Part shown: positions 8,790-17,810 of the stretch, in pieces
Layout of the letters: each line of letters starts with the position of its first letter
Position numbering within the stretch: the stretch's first letter is position 1
Assembly (NCBI RefSeq): GCF_014206975.1
Contig: NZ_JACHOU010000001.1
Span: 496,001 to 560,000 of the forward strand
Direction of reading: 5' to 3'
DNA length: 64,000 nt
Origin: Aminobacter aganoensis
GTDB lineage: Bacteria > Pseudomonadota > Alphaproteobacteria > Rhizobiales > Rhizobiaceae
Notes under the pieces: model-generated
Seen by the model: only the letters and a program-made list of their open reading frames with translations
Database searches by the model: none
What the model was told of the DNA's origin: nothing
Program-made: the position numbers and the translations under genes

Positions 8790-10411
8790 GCCTGCTCGAG
8801 ATCGAAAAACTGTCGATGAAGATCGGCAGCCTGTCTCTGTTGAAGGACATCGACCTGTCCATTGCCCCCGGCGAGGTGCTGGGTCTGGTCGGCGAATCCG
8901 GCTCCGGCAAGTCTATGACTGCCCTTGCCGTCATGCGGCTCACGCCCGCCCATGCCCAGATGAAGGGGCGTATCTCCTTCAACGGCATCGATATTCTCGG
9001 CGCGACCGAACCGCAGATGTGCGCGCTGCGCGGCGATGACATCGGCATGGTATTCCAGGAGCCGATGACCGCGCTCAATCCGGTCAAGACCATTGGCGAA
9101 CAGGTCGCAGAAGGCATCCGCTGGCACACCAGGGCCAGTCGCCGCGAGGCTGAGGAGCGCGCCAGGAAAATCCTCGACCGCGTCGGCCTTCCCGAGCAGA
9201 AATTCGCGCTGTCGCGCTATCCGCACGAACTGTCCGGCGGCCAGCGCCAGCGCGTGGCCATTGCGATCGCCTGCGCGCTCAAGCCGAAGCTTTTGATCGC
9301 CGACGAGCCGACGACCGCGCTCGACGTGGTGCTGCAAGCCCAGATCCTCGACCTGCTCAAGGAACTGGTCGACGAAAACAGGATGAGCCTGCTGTTCATC
9401 TCGCACGACCTTGCGGTGGTCACCGAGATGGCGGACCGGATCACCATCCTGCGCCAGGGTACGGTGGTGGAAAGCGGCGACACCGCCCGCACGCTGTCGG
9501 AAGCCACCCACCCCTACACACGCCAGCTCGCGCTTGCTTCCACGCATGTACCGGCGCGGGTGAGGCCGCATGTCGAAGAAGCCGGTGCCGACAACCTGCT
9601 CGACGTGGCAAACGTCACGCGCGACTATCCCGGCACGCGCCGGTCGCTGTTTTCCAGGCCGGAACCGGTGCGTGCGGTGGACAATGTCTCGCTGACGATG
9701 AAACCCGGCGCCTCGGTGGCGCTCGTCGGGCGTTCCGGCTGTGGCAAGTCCACCCTCGCCCGCATGATCCTGGCGCTCGACACGCCGACCTCGGGCGCCA
9801 TCAAGTTTCGCGGCCTGGACATTGCCGGGCGCAGCGAGGCGGAACTGCGGCGGCCGCGTCGCAACATGCAGGTGGTGTTCCAGGACCCCTACGGCTCCTT
9901 CGATCCGCGCCATACCGTCGAACGTCTGGTCGCCGAGCCCCTGCACCTGCTGGAGCGCCGTCCCGACCGCAAGGAACGCCGCGACATGGTCGCCCGCGCG
10001 CTGCACGAGGTCGGCCTCGGCCGGTCGGACATGGAGAAATATCCGCACGAATTTTCCGGCGGCCAGCGCCAGCGGCTGTCCATCGCGCGTGCCATCATCA
10101 CCCGGCCCAAGCTGGTGGTGGCCGACGAACCGGTGTCGGCGCTCGACGTTTCGATCCGCGCCCAGATCCTCGACCTGTTCGCCGAGCTCAACCAGAAGCT
10201 CGGCGTCGCCTATCTGTTCATCACCCACGACCTGACCGTGGCCCGCGCCATCACCGACGACGTGCTGGTCATGCATGAAGGGCGGATCGTCGAGCGCGGC
10301 AAGACCTCGGACGTGCTCAGCCAGCCCTCAACGGAAGCGGCGCAAGCGCTCGTGTCGGCAGCACCCGACCTGCACAGGGCCATTGCAAGGCGGCTGCAAG
10401 AACAGGGCTGA
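8786..10411 (+). CDS. ABC transporter ATPase, fused DppD-DppF type
   Basis: A protein of 541 residues with two complete ATPase halves. The first has Walker A GESGSGKS, signature LSGGQRQR and Walker B LLIADEPT. The second has Walker A GRSGCGKS, signature FSGGQRQR and Walker B LVVADEPV. Each half is followed by an oligopeptide-type C-terminal extension. The fusion of the two ATPases, encoded by separate genes in the E. coli Dpp system, is common in alphaproteobacteria. This completes a one-operon importer from 5417 to 10411. Confidence 0.92.
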   Translation: MSLLEIEKLSMKIGSLSLLKDIDLSIAPGEVLGLVGESGSGKSMTALAVMRLTPAHAQMKGRISFNGIDILGATEPQMCALRGDDIGMVFQEPMTALNPVKTIGEQVAEGIRWHTRASRREAEERARKILDRVGLPEQKFALSRYPHELSGGQRQRVAIAIACALKPKLLIADEPTTALDVVLQAQILDLLKELVDENRMSLLFISHDLAVVTEMADRITILRQGTVVESGDTARTLSEATHPYTRQLALASTHVPARVRPHVEEAGADNLLDVANVTRDYPGTRRSLFSRPEPVRAVDNVSLTMKPGASVALVGRSGCGKSTLARMILALDTPTSGAIKFRGLDIAGRSEAELRRPRRNMQVVFQDPYGSFDPRHTVERLVAEPLHLLERRPDRKERRDMVARALHEVGLGRSDMEKYPHEFSGGQRQRLSIARAIITRPKLVVADEPVSALDVSIRAQILDLFAELNQKLGVAYLFITHDLTVARAITDDVLVMHEGRIVERGKTSDVLSQPSTEAAQALVSAAPDLHRAIARRLQEQG

Positions 10412-10429
10412 TCTGCCGGCGGGCCAGTA

Positions 10430-10861
10430 TCAGGTCGCCGGCTTCACCACGTCGACAGGGCTGATGCCGAGCAGATCCAGCGTACGGCGCAGGAGCTTGA
10501 CCTCGTTTTCCGCCAGATGGGCGTCGGCCTTGGCGATTTCGGCCATGTGCCGTGCCAACTGCCTGCGCCGCTCGACATCAAGATCGCGGAACATCGCAAT
10601 CGCCTGCGAGCCGTTGGTCTCGTAGCCGAATTCGTTGAGATATTCGATGACGGCGTCGATGCTCTTTTCGGCAATGCCGAAGGCCTGGGTGCAAATCCGG
10701 CGAAATGCGGCCATCTCGCTGTCGCTGGCTACGCCATCCGCCAGGATCATCCGGAACAGCAGAAGCAGTTCGGCCGAAAGCACTGGATCGTCGGCGACCT
10801 TGCGTACCCCTGGGTCGCCCTCGAACAGCGTACGAATCTGGGTCAGCAATCCCGTCGCCAT
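10430..10861 (-). CDS. TerB-family protein
   Basis: A protein of 143 residues, all helical in appearance. It carries paired acidic helices of the TerB (tellurite resistance/DjlA-like) type, such as LLFRMILADGVASDSEMAAFRRI and MAEIAKADAHLAENEVKLL in part. The start at 10861 has GGAAGGGA 7-8 nt upstream; an in-frame ATG lies at 10876. It ends 18 nt from the convergent ATPase gene. Many TerB proteins are metal- or stress-linked, but the function of this stand-alone copy is unknown. Confidence 0.75.
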   Translation of the reverse strand: MATGLLTQIRTLFEGDPGVRKVADDPVLSAELLLLFRMILADGVASDSEMAAFRRICTQAFGIAEKSIDAVIEYLNEFGYETNGSQAIAMFRDLDVERRRQLARHMAEIAKADAHLAENEVKLLRRTLDLLGISPVDVVKPAT

Positions 10862-11025
10862 GCGAATCCCTTCCATCGAGGCAGTTGCTGTGTCCGATAT
10901 AGAACAAATGGCTGCGAAAGACACTCGGCCCAGCAGCCAGGATGCGCCTGATTCTGGACCGCTATTGCGCATGCGAATTGGCTGTGATCGAACGCGGATC
11001 GTCCTCCAGACAGAGCCCTGCGCCG

Positions 11026-11811
11026 ATGTTCGAAATAGCCACAGAAACGATCCTGCTCCTGACGGTCGCGGCATTCATTGCCGGCTTCATCGACTCCATT
11101 GCCGGTGGCGGCGGCCTGATCACCATTCCGGCGCTGTTGCTGGCCGGTCTTCCCCCCGTCCAGGCGCTCGGCACCAACAAGCTGCAGTCGCTGTTCGGCT
11201 CCGGCTCGGCGACGATCTCCTACGCCGCCAAGGGCCATGTCGACATCCGCAAGCAACTGCCTGCCGCTGCCATGTCCTGCATCGGTTCGATATTCGGCGC
11301 ATTGCTGGCGACCGTGTTGCCCGGTGACATCCTGCGGGCTTTCATGCCGGTCCTGCTGGTGGCGATAGCACTCTACTTCGCCTTCAAGCCGAACATGGGC
11401 GACGTCGACCGCACCGAGCGCATGACGCCGTTCCTGTTCGGCGTGACCGTTGTGCCGGCCATCGGCTTCTATGACGGCGTTTTCGGCCCCGGCACCGGCT
11501 CGTTCTTCATGCTCGCATTCGTATCGCTGACCGGCTACGGCATCCTCAAGGCCACCGCCCACACCAAGCTCCTGAACTTCGCCTCCAACATCGGCGGCCT
11601 GTTCGCCTTTGCCATTGTCGGTGCCGTCTACTGGAAGATCGGGCTGATGATGGGAGCAGCACAGTTTCTCGGCGCACGGCTCGGCGCCCACATGGCCATG
11701 CGAAGCGGCGCCAAGCTGATCAAGCCTCTCTTGGTCTGCACCTGCGTCGCACTCGCCATCCGTCTGCTCATCGATCCCACCAACCCTCTGCGCGTGCTGA
11801 TCGGGGTCTGA
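11026..11811 (+). CDS. TSUP-family permease (TauE/SafE)
   Basis: A protein of 261 residues with about eight membrane segments and the family signature FIAGFIDSIAGGGGLITIP near the N-terminus, followed by ALGTNKLQSLFGS. TSUP proteins export sulfite, sulfoacetate or related organosulfur anions. The start at 11026 gives a normal first membrane segment. It is divergent from the TerB gene; the AraC-type gene follows 61 nt downstream. The substrate is not known. Confidence 0.88.
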   Translation: MFEIATETILLLTVAAFIAGFIDSIAGGGGLITIPALLLAGLPPVQALGTNKLQSLFGSGSATISYAAKGHVDIRKQLPAAAMSCIGSIFGALLATVLPGDILRAFMPVLLVAIALYFAFKPNMGDVDRTERMTPFLFGVTVVPAIGFYDGVFGPGTGSFFMLAFVSLTGYGILKATAHTKLLNFASNIGGLFAFAIVGAVYWKIGLMMGAAQFLGARLGAHMAMRSGAKLIKPLLVCTCVALAIRLLIDPTNPLRVLIGV

Positions 11812-11872
11812 CCGTTTTTGACCGGCTCCGGCCGCTGGAGTAACGTCCGGTTGCCTCAGCGGAGCCCGGGCA

Positions 11873-12709
11873 ATGGCAAGCAGTCAGGCACAAGCGACCG
11901 ACCACGATCAGCCGACGGCGCAGTTCGAGATGGTGCGGCGCGCGCCCTCTCCGCTGCTGGCGGGCGTCGTCACCGACCTCGTCGGCTACCGCGAACTGGT
12001 CCCTGTCCATATCAGGCAGAACGAGGCTGCCTCGTTGACCGTGCCGCTCGTCATCAGCTTCGGCGAGCCATTCGCCATCGGCCTGAGCCGGACGCCTGGT
12101 AACAGTGACCGCTTCGCCAGCTTTGCCTCCGGCCTTCACGCCGGCCCGGTGGTCATCGAGTCCTTTGGCAGGTCATGCTGCGTCCAGGTCAATTTCACCC
12201 CGCTCGGCGCCCGCCGCTTCTTCGGCATCCCGATGTGCGAACTCGCTGATCGCGTGGTGACGCTCGACGAGGTGCTCGGCCTGGCAGGCAATGCCCTGCA
12301 GGAAAGGCTCGGCCAGGAGACGGGCTGGCGGCAACGCCTGGACCTGGTTGAAGGTTGGATCGTAGAGCGCTTGGTTACCACTGCCCCGCCGGCGGCCGAG
12401 ATTGCCTGGGCAATGGCGAAAATAGCGTCGAGCAACGGACGCATCCGCATTGCATCCATCGCCGGCGAGATCGGCTGCAGCCGCAAACATCTGGCGGCGC
12501 AATTTGCCGACCTGGTCGGCATCGGCCCGAAAGCCGTCGCGCGGATCGTCAGGTTTGATCGAACGGCGCGCCTGGCGCGCAGTGCCGTCGGCGTCGACTG
12601 GGCCGATCTGGCCGCCGAATGCGGCTATGCCGACCAGGCGCATCTGGTGCGTGAATTTCGCGAGCTGTCAGGATCGACACCAACAGCGCTGCTCCCTAAG
12701 CCCGGCTGA
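11873..12709 (+). CDS. AraC-family transcriptional regulator
   Basis: A protein of 278 residues. The N-terminal half resembles the ligand-binding module found in helix-turn-helix regulators of the DUF6597 type. The C-terminal third is an AraC double helix-turn-helix with RIASIAGEIGCSRKHLAAQF and WADLAAECGYADQAHLVREF. It probably controls the neighbouring TSUP or VOC gene, though no operator was recognised. The effector is unknown. Confidence 0.85.
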   Translation: MASSQAQATDHDQPTAQFEMVRRAPSPLLAGVVTDLVGYRELVPVHIRQNEAASLTVPLVISFGEPFAIGLSRTPGNSDRFASFASGLHAGPVVIESFGRSCCVQVNFTPLGARRFFGIPMCELADRVVTLDEVLGLAGNALQERLGQETGWRQRLDLVEGWIVERLVTTAPPAAEIAWAMAKIASSNGRIRIASIAGEIGCSRKHLAAQFADLVGIGPKAVARIVRFDRTARLARSAVGVDWADLAAECGYADQAHLVREFRELSGSTPTALLPKPG

Positions 12710-12792
12710 CCCGGTAACATTTGTTCAATACGGCGGAACCGCGCTTCGCCAGAGTGGGTTGTCATTTCAACCCGCAAAGCAGGAGGCGCAAC

Positions 12793-13212
12793 ATGCCCAC
12801 TCCCGAAGCTCAGAGGATCTTCCCCACCCTCCGTTACAAGGACGCCGTAGGCATGATCGACTGGCTGGGCGAGGCCTTCGGCTTCGCTGTCCATGCCAGA
12901 TACATGAACGGCGAAGAAATCGGCCATGCCGAACTCGCTTTCGGCTCCTCGATGATCATGATCGGCTCGTCGCGCCCTGACGATTACGGCACCATCGTCG
13001 GCGAACCCGGCCAGAACGGCGGCAAGTCGATCTATGTCGCCACCGAAGACGCCGACGCGGTCTATGCCAGGGCGAAGGCGGCCGGCGCGGTGATTGACCA
13101 GGAAATGACCGATCGGGACTACGGCAGCCGCGAATTCATCTGCCGCGACCCCGAAGGCAATGTGTGGTGCTTCGGCACATATTGGCCAAGGGTGGACTCC
13201 CCGGCCGGATAG
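12793..13212 (+). CDS. VOC/glyoxalase-fold protein
   Basis: A protein of 139 residues with one vicinal-oxygen-chelate domain of the PhnB/bleomycin-resistance type: LRYKDAVGMIDWLGEAFGF at the start and EFICRDPEGNVWCFGTY at the end. The start at 12793 is preceded by AGGAGG at 6 nt. It directly abuts the stop of the convergent cobQ gene at 13213. No metal ligands can be assigned with confidence, so enzyme or binding protein remains open. Confidence 0.8.
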   Translation: MPTPEAQRIFPTLRYKDAVGMIDWLGEAFGFAVHARYMNGEEIGHAELAFGSSMIMIGSSRPDDYGTIVGEPGQNGGKSIYVATEDADAVYARAKAAGAVIDQEMTDRDYGSREFICRDPEGNVWCFGTYWPRVDSPAG

Positions 13213-14682
13213 TCAGCGCGCGGCGGCAAAGATCGCGTCGCAGTCGAGGTGCCGTTCGAGATGGTCGGCAATCTCGTCCAGGGCGCGTTCAACTTCGGCG
13301 CGATAGTCGATACCGCCGCCCCTGATGCCAAGGCCTTCCAGGAAACGGCCGCGAAAACCGTCGGCGCCGAACAGGCCGTGCAGGTAGGTGCCGAACACCT
13401 TGCCGTCGGCTGAAGTCGCGCCATCTTCGACGCCATTGATTACGACGGCGGGCCTGACGCAGTCGCCACCCGTCGTCCGCCCGAGATGGATCTCGTAACC
13501 CGAAAGCTTCTCGCCATAGCGCACCGAGCGTGCCTCGACGTTGCGGACCGTCTTTTCCGGCTCCATGACGGTTTCGACATCGAGCAGGCCGAGGCCTTCG
13601 ACCTCGGTGACGCTGCCCTCGATGCCATCGGGATCGCGCACCGACTTGCCGAGCATCTGGTAGCCGCCGCAGATGCCGACGACATGGCCGCCACGCCTGC
13701 GATGCGCCTCGAGATCGCGGTCCCAGCCGTTTTCGCGAAACAGCACCAGATCGCCAATGGTCGACTTCGAACCGGGAATGACAACCAGCCCGGCATCTTC
13801 GGGCAAGCGCTGGCCCGGTGGCACGAACACCACCTCCACCTGCGGCTCGGCGCGCAGCGGGTCGAGGTCGTCGAAATTGGCGATGCGCCCGAGCATCGGC
13901 ACCGCAACCTTCAGCGCGCGCTTTTCGCCGCCGGCCAATCGTTCGAGGATCACCGAATCCTCCGACGGCAACAACGCTGCCGCCTTGAGCCAAGGCACCA
14001 CGCCGAAGCAGCGCCAACCGGTAAAGCCCTCGATCGCGGTGATGCCGTCGTCGAACAGGCTGGCATCGCCGCGGAACTTGTTGATCAGGTAGCCGACGAT
14101 CATGCGCCGGTCTTCGTCCGGAAGGATGAGGTGTGTGCCGGCAACCGATGCGATGACGCCGCCGCGGTCGATGTCGCCGACGAGGATCACCGGAACATTG
14201 GCGCGGGTGGCAAAACCCATGTTGGCGATGTCGCGTGGGCGCAGGTTGATCTCCGCGGGCGAGCCGGCACCCTCGACGATGACCAGGTCCGCTCCCTCGC
14301 CCAGCTTGGCCCACGAATCGAGGACGGCGCCCATCAGCTTCGGCTTCAGCTCCTGGTAGTCGCGCGCCTTGGCGTGGCCGAAGACCTTGCCCTGCACCAC
14401 CACCTGGCTACCGATATCGCTTTGCGGCTTGAGCAGCACCGGGTTCATGTGGATCGACGGCTTGACCCCGCAGGCGATCGCCTGCAGCCACTGCGCGCGG
14501 CCGATCTCGCCGCCGCCGGCCTCGCCCGGAATGTCAGCGACCGCCGCGTTGTTCGACATGTTCTGCGGCTTGAACGGCCGGACGCTGAGCCCGCGATTGC
14601 GGGCGGCCCGGCACAGGCCGGCCACCAGCACCGTCTTGCCGACATCGGAACCGGTGCCCTGGAGCATGATCGCCTTGGCCAT
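13213..14682 (-). CDS. cobQ: Cobyric acid synthase
   Basis: A protein of 489 residues that amidates the b, d, e and g side chains of adenosylcobyrinate using glutamine and ATP. The P-loop QGTGSDVGKT lies at residues 8-17. The glutamine amidotransferase half has the nucleophile Cys 338 in GICGGYQMLG and the His of TYLHGLF near the C-terminus. The start at 14682 has GAGGG at 7 nt; an ATG at 14688 overlaps the upstream stop but sits too close to that site. Length matches the family. It follows a DMSP-lyase-like cupin gene, probably in one transcript, and supplies cobalamin that the methyltransferases in this window need. Confidence 0.95.
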   Translation of the reverse strand: MAKAIMLQGTGSDVGKTVLVAGLCRAARNRGLSVRPFKPQNMSNNAAVADIPGEAGGGEIGRAQWLQAIACGVKPSIHMNPVLLKPQSDIGSQVVVQGKVFGHAKARDYQELKPKLMGAVLDSWAKLGEGADLVIVEGAGSPAEINLRPRDIANMGFATRANVPVILVGDIDRGGVIASVAGTHLILPDEDRRMIVGYLINKFRGDASLFDDGITAIEGFTGWRCFGVVPWLKAAALLPSEDSVILERLAGGEKRALKVAVPMLGRIANFDDLDPLRAEPQVEVVFVPPGQRLPEDAGLVVIPGSKSTIGDLVLFRENGWDRDLEAHRRRGGHVVGICGGYQMLGKSVRDPDGIEGSVTEVEGLGLLDVETVMEPEKTVRNVEARSVRYGEKLSGYEIHLGRTTGGDCVRPAVVINGVEDGATSADGKVFGTYLHGLFGADGFRGRFLEGLGIRGGGIDYRAEVERALDEIADHLERHLDCDAIFAAAR

Positions 14683-14684
14683 GG

Positions 14685-15284
14685 TCATGCCCTCGCAATC
14701 GTCGAGCGCTGGGCCAGCGGCCCGCCGCGCCAGAGATAAAGCGCCAGCATCGGTTCTAACCCTGTCCTCATCGCATGGTTGACGTTGGACGCATGGTGGA
14801 TCACTTCGCCTGCGGCACGGAGCCGGAATGGCTCGTCGCCCATTCGCCATTCGGCGGAGCCGGTCAGTGGTATGTAAAGCTCTTCGGCAATATGATGATG
14901 ATCCGGATACTCAATGCCCGGACCAAGCGCCAGGAAACCCGCCGCCAGCTGTTCGTTGACGAAATGGCCGCGCGTGCCAAAAAGTTCGACCCAGCCGTAG
15001 TTGTCGATGAAATGCTGGCCGAAATCTTCAGTCGTATAGGTCTGGCCCCAGCGCAGCTCGTCGCGGCATTCGCTCAGGGCAGACGCCAACGGCCGCGTCG
15101 CATCGGATGCAAGCTGGACGGCGCGGTCGAGAAGACTCGAACCCGGAATCTTCTTCGGCTCCAGCGCTCGCGGCGGCATCGACCAACCGATGTCGGCCAG
15201 GAAACTGGCGACAACGGGGTCTGCGCTGCTACCTTGCAGATAGTCCCGAAACGTTGCCAGCAGCTCATTAAAATTTGTCGTCAC
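14685..15284 (-). CDS. DMSP-lyase-like cupin (DddQ/PF16867 type)
   Basis: A protein of 199 residues with an N-terminal helical part and a C-terminal cupin. Cupin motif 1 is GPGIEYPDHHHIAEELYIPLTG in part, with His 129-131, Glu 134-135 and Tyr 137. Motif 2 has His 163-164 and His 170. Length and the Tyr-containing motif fit the dimethylsulfoniopropionate lyase cupins that release DMS and acrylate, but homologues in soil bacteria are mostly untested. The stop overlaps the region of the cobQ start, so the two genes are coupled. It could act on another compound. Confidence 0.65.
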   Translation of the reverse strand: MTTNFNELLATFRDYLQGSSADPVVASFLADIGWSMPPRALEPKKIPGSSLLDRAVQLASDATRPLASALSECRDELRWGQTYTTEDFGQHFIDNYGWVELFGTRGHFVNEQLAAGFLALGPGIEYPDHHHIAEELYIPLTGSAEWRMGDEPFRLRAAGEVIHHASNVNHAMRTGLEPMLALYLWRGGPLAQRSTIARA

Positions 15285-15401
15285 GTCGCGTCTCGCCCAC
15301 CAATTGGTGCACAGCCGTTCTGTTGAAGGTCGGGTTGCGCGGCGGCATCATTGGTCTAGATTGAACGTCGCGCATAGCCAAAAAACGACAGGGAGGCCGA
15401 C

Positions 15402-16577
15402 ATGGACGCCGCAATCGATGCGACTGCCGGTCAATTCGAACTCAACGAAGATCAGTTGGCGATCCGTGACATGGCGGGCAGTTTTGCCGCCGAAAAAGTA
15501 GCGCCCTTTGCCCTCGAATGGGACAAGGCGAAGCATTTCCCCGAAGATGTCATCCGCGAGACCGGCCAGCTCGGATTCGGCGGCCTATACGTCAAGGAAG
15601 ATGTCGGCGGCTCGGCCCTCAGCCGTCTCGACGCCGTGCTGGTTTTCGAGCAATTGGCGCATGCCTGCCCGGGCTTCTCGTCCTTCATCTCGATCCACAA
15701 CATGGCCGCGGCCATGATCGACCGGTTCGGCAGCGAGGAGCAGCGCCAGCGCTTGCTGCCGAAGCTGACCTCGATGGAATGGCTGGCCAGCTACTGCCTG
15801 ACCGAGCCGGGCTCCGGTTCGGATGCCGCCGCCCTCAAGACCAAGGCAGTGCGCAGCGGCGGCAACGGCAGCGACTACGTGCTGAACGGCACCAAGCAAT
15901 TCATCTCGGGCGCCGGCGACAGCGACGTCTATGTCGCCATGGTACGTACCGGCGCCGACGGCCCGAAAGGCATCTCGACCCTTGTCGTGCCCAAGGATGC
16001 GCCCGGCCTCTCCTTTGGCGCCAACGAACACAAGATGGGCTGGCACATGCAGTCGACCCGCCAGGTGATCTTCGACGACTGCAAGGTGCCCGCGGAAAAC
16101 CTGCTCTCCGGCGAAGGTGCCGGCTTCGGCATCGCCATGGCAGGCCTGGACGGCGGACGGCTCAACATCGCCGCCTGCTCCGTCGGCGGCGCCCAGTCCG
16201 CGCTCGACAAGGCACTCGCCTACACCGCCGAACGCAAGGCCTTCGGCCAGAGCCTAGACCGTTTCCAGGCGCTGCAATTCCGTCTCGCCGACATGGAGAC
16301 CGAGTTGCAGGCCGCCCGGCTGTTCCTCTACGCCGCCGCGTCCAAGCTCGACCGCAAGGCGCATGACGCCTCGAAATGGTCGGCGATGGCCAAGCGTTTC
16401 GTCACCGACACCGGCTTCGACATTGCCAACGATGCGCTGCAACTGCTCGGTGGCTACGGCTACCTGCACGACTACGGCATCGAGAAGCTGGTGCGCGACC
16501 TGCGCGTCCACCAGATCCTCGAAGGCACCAACGAGATCATGCGCGTCATCATCGCCAGGCATTTGATCGGGAGATAA
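15402..16577 (+). CDS. Isobutyryl-CoA-type acyl-CoA dehydrogenase
   Basis: A protein of 391 residues with all three acyl-CoA dehydrogenase domains. Recognised blocks are YCLTEPGSGSDAA, NGTKQFISGAGDSDVY, QLLGGYGYLHDYGIEK and the C-terminal HQILEGTNEIMR, which bears the catalytic Glu of this subgroup. With 3-hydroxyisobutyrate dehydrogenase 97 nt downstream, the natural assignment is isobutyryl-CoA to methacrylyl-CoA in valine breakdown. It is divergent from the cupin gene. Short-branched substrates other than isobutyryl-CoA are possible. Confidence 0.85.
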   Translation: MDAAIDATAGQFELNEDQLAIRDMAGSFAAEKVAPFALEWDKAKHFPEDVIRETGQLGFGGLYVKEDVGGSALSRLDAVLVFEQLAHACPGFSSFISIHNMAAAMIDRFGSEEQRQRLLPKLTSMEWLASYCLTEPGSGSDAAALKTKAVRSGGNGSDYVLNGTKQFISGAGDSDVYVAMVRTGADGPKGISTLVVPKDAPGLSFGANEHKMGWHMQSTRQVIFDDCKVPAENLLSGEGAGFGIAMAGLDGGRLNIAACSVGGAQSALDKALAYTAERKAFGQSLDRFQALQFRLADMETELQAARLFLYAAASKLDRKAHDASKWSAMAKRFVTDTGFDIANDALQLLGGYGYLHDYGIEKLVRDLRVHQILEGTNEIMRVIIARHLIGR

Positions 16578-16674
16578 CGACAGGGAATGGTGAGTTGCGC
16601 ATAGACTGCTACCCGCCGCCTTCCCCTGTTCGCTATTCACCGCTCGCTATTCGCTGATTGGAAGGAACCACTTC

Positions 16675-17559
16675 ATGACCACAGTCGCCTTCATCGGCCT
16701 CGGCAACATGGGCAACCCCATGGCTGCCAACCTCGTCAAGGCCGGACACACCGTCCATGGCTTCGACCTGATGCCGGAGCACCTTGAAACCGCGCGCACC
16801 AACGGCGTCACCGTCATGGCCAATGCGGTGGCAGCGACCAAGGACGCCGATGTCGTGATCACCATGCTGCCCGCCGGCAAGCATGTGCTGTCGGTCTACG
16901 AGGACATCGCGCCCAAGCTGAAAAAAGGTGCATTGCTCATCGATTCCTCGACCATCGACGTCGATTCCGCGCGCAAGGCCCATGCCATTGCCGCCAGGCA
17001 CGACCTGCTGTCGGTCGATGCGCCGGTGTCGGGCGGCACCGGTGGTGCGGCTGCCGGCACGCTGACCTTCATGGCCGGCGGCGCGCAGGCCGCCTTCGAA
17101 AAGGCCGAGCCGGTTCTCAAGCCGATGGCCGGGCGTATCGTCCATTGCGGCGACGCAGGTGCCGGACAAGCAGCCAAGATCTGCAACAACATGATCCTCG
17201 GCATTTCGATGATCGGCGTCGCCGAAGCCTTCGTGCTCGCCGAAAAGCTCGGCCTGTCGCACCAAGCGCTGTTCGATGTCGCCTCGACCTCGTCCGGCCA
17301 GTGCTGGTCGCTGACGTCCTATTGCCCGGTCCCCGGCCCGGTGCCCAATTCGCCGGCCAACCGCGACTACCAGCCGGGCTTTGCCGCAGCCCTGATGCTG
17401 AAGGATCTCAAATTGTCGCAGGAAGCCGCCCAGCAGGCTGGTGCCGTGACCCCGCTTGGCGCCGAGGCAACCCAGCTCTATGCGCTGTTTGCCGCGCTTG
17501 GCCATGGCGGCACCGACTTCTCGGGCATCATCAAGTTCCTGCGTGGCGATCCCGCGTAA
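16675..17559 (+). CDS. mmsB: 3-hydroxyisobutyrate dehydrogenase
   Basis: A protein of 294 residues oxidising 3-hydroxyisobutyrate to methylmalonate semialdehyde with NAD. The Rossmann motif FIGLGNMGNPMAANL is at the N-terminus, the substrate loop reads DAPVSGGTGGAAAGTL, and the catalytic Lys is in GAGQAAKICNNM. GGAAGGA precedes the ATG. It follows the acyl-CoA dehydrogenase as in other proteobacterial valine operons. Confidence 0.93.
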   Translation: MTTVAFIGLGNMGNPMAANLVKAGHTVHGFDLMPEHLETARTNGVTVMANAVAATKDADVVITMLPAGKHVLSVYEDIAPKLKKGALLIDSSTIDVDSARKAHAIAARHDLLSVDAPVSGGTGGAAAGTLTFMAGGAQAAFEKAEPVLKPMAGRIVHCGDAGAGQAAKICNNMILGISMIGVAEAFVLAEKLGLSHQALFDVASTSSGQCWSLTSYCPVPGPVPNSPANRDYQPGFAAALMLKDLKLSQEAAQQAGAVTPLGAEATQLYALFAALGHGGTDFSGIIKFLRGDPA

Positions 17560-17604
17560 TCTGACCGACTTGAGACAAAAAAGCTCAAAATTTAGATTTG
17601 CTTA

Positions 17605-17788
17605 AGCTCTCGCTAACCACGCGGTAACGATGTCCGGATAAAAAGGTTTGCAAGGGCGGTCATCGCAGCCGCCCCGAGCTCCGGATCAGGTACTGCGTAC
17701 CGGAGCAGTAACCTTCGCTGGTCAAGCGTCGCGAAGGGCCATGCGTTCAAGTGGCAAAGCCGCGTTCCCGTTTCGGGGCGCGGTTTTT
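17605..17788 (+). ncRNA. Candidate structured small RNA
   Basis: A non-coding interval with four consecutive perfect stems: GGGCGG/CCGCCC (17654-17674), GCTCCGG/CCGGAGC (17678-17706), CCTTCGC/GCGAAGG (17712-17737), and a terminator CCGCG..CGCGG with inner CCCG/CGGG (17760-17783) followed by TTTTT to 17788. A sigma-70-like promoter lies upstream: TTGAGA at 17570-17575 and TAGATT at 17593-17598, spacing 17. The expected transcript is about 185 nt. It lies between mmsB and a convergent gene. I do not recognise the RNA family. The TTGAG/CTCAA repeat at the promoter could instead be a weak mmsB terminator. Confidence 0.6.
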
Positions 17789-17810
17789 GCGTTCAGCCTT
17801 CAGCCCTCGC

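Noticed and set aside
13486-14739. A 417-codon plus-strand frame opposite cobQ
   Set aside because: cobQ motifs (P-loop, GICGGYQ, HGLF) are on the other strand; the antisense frame has none.
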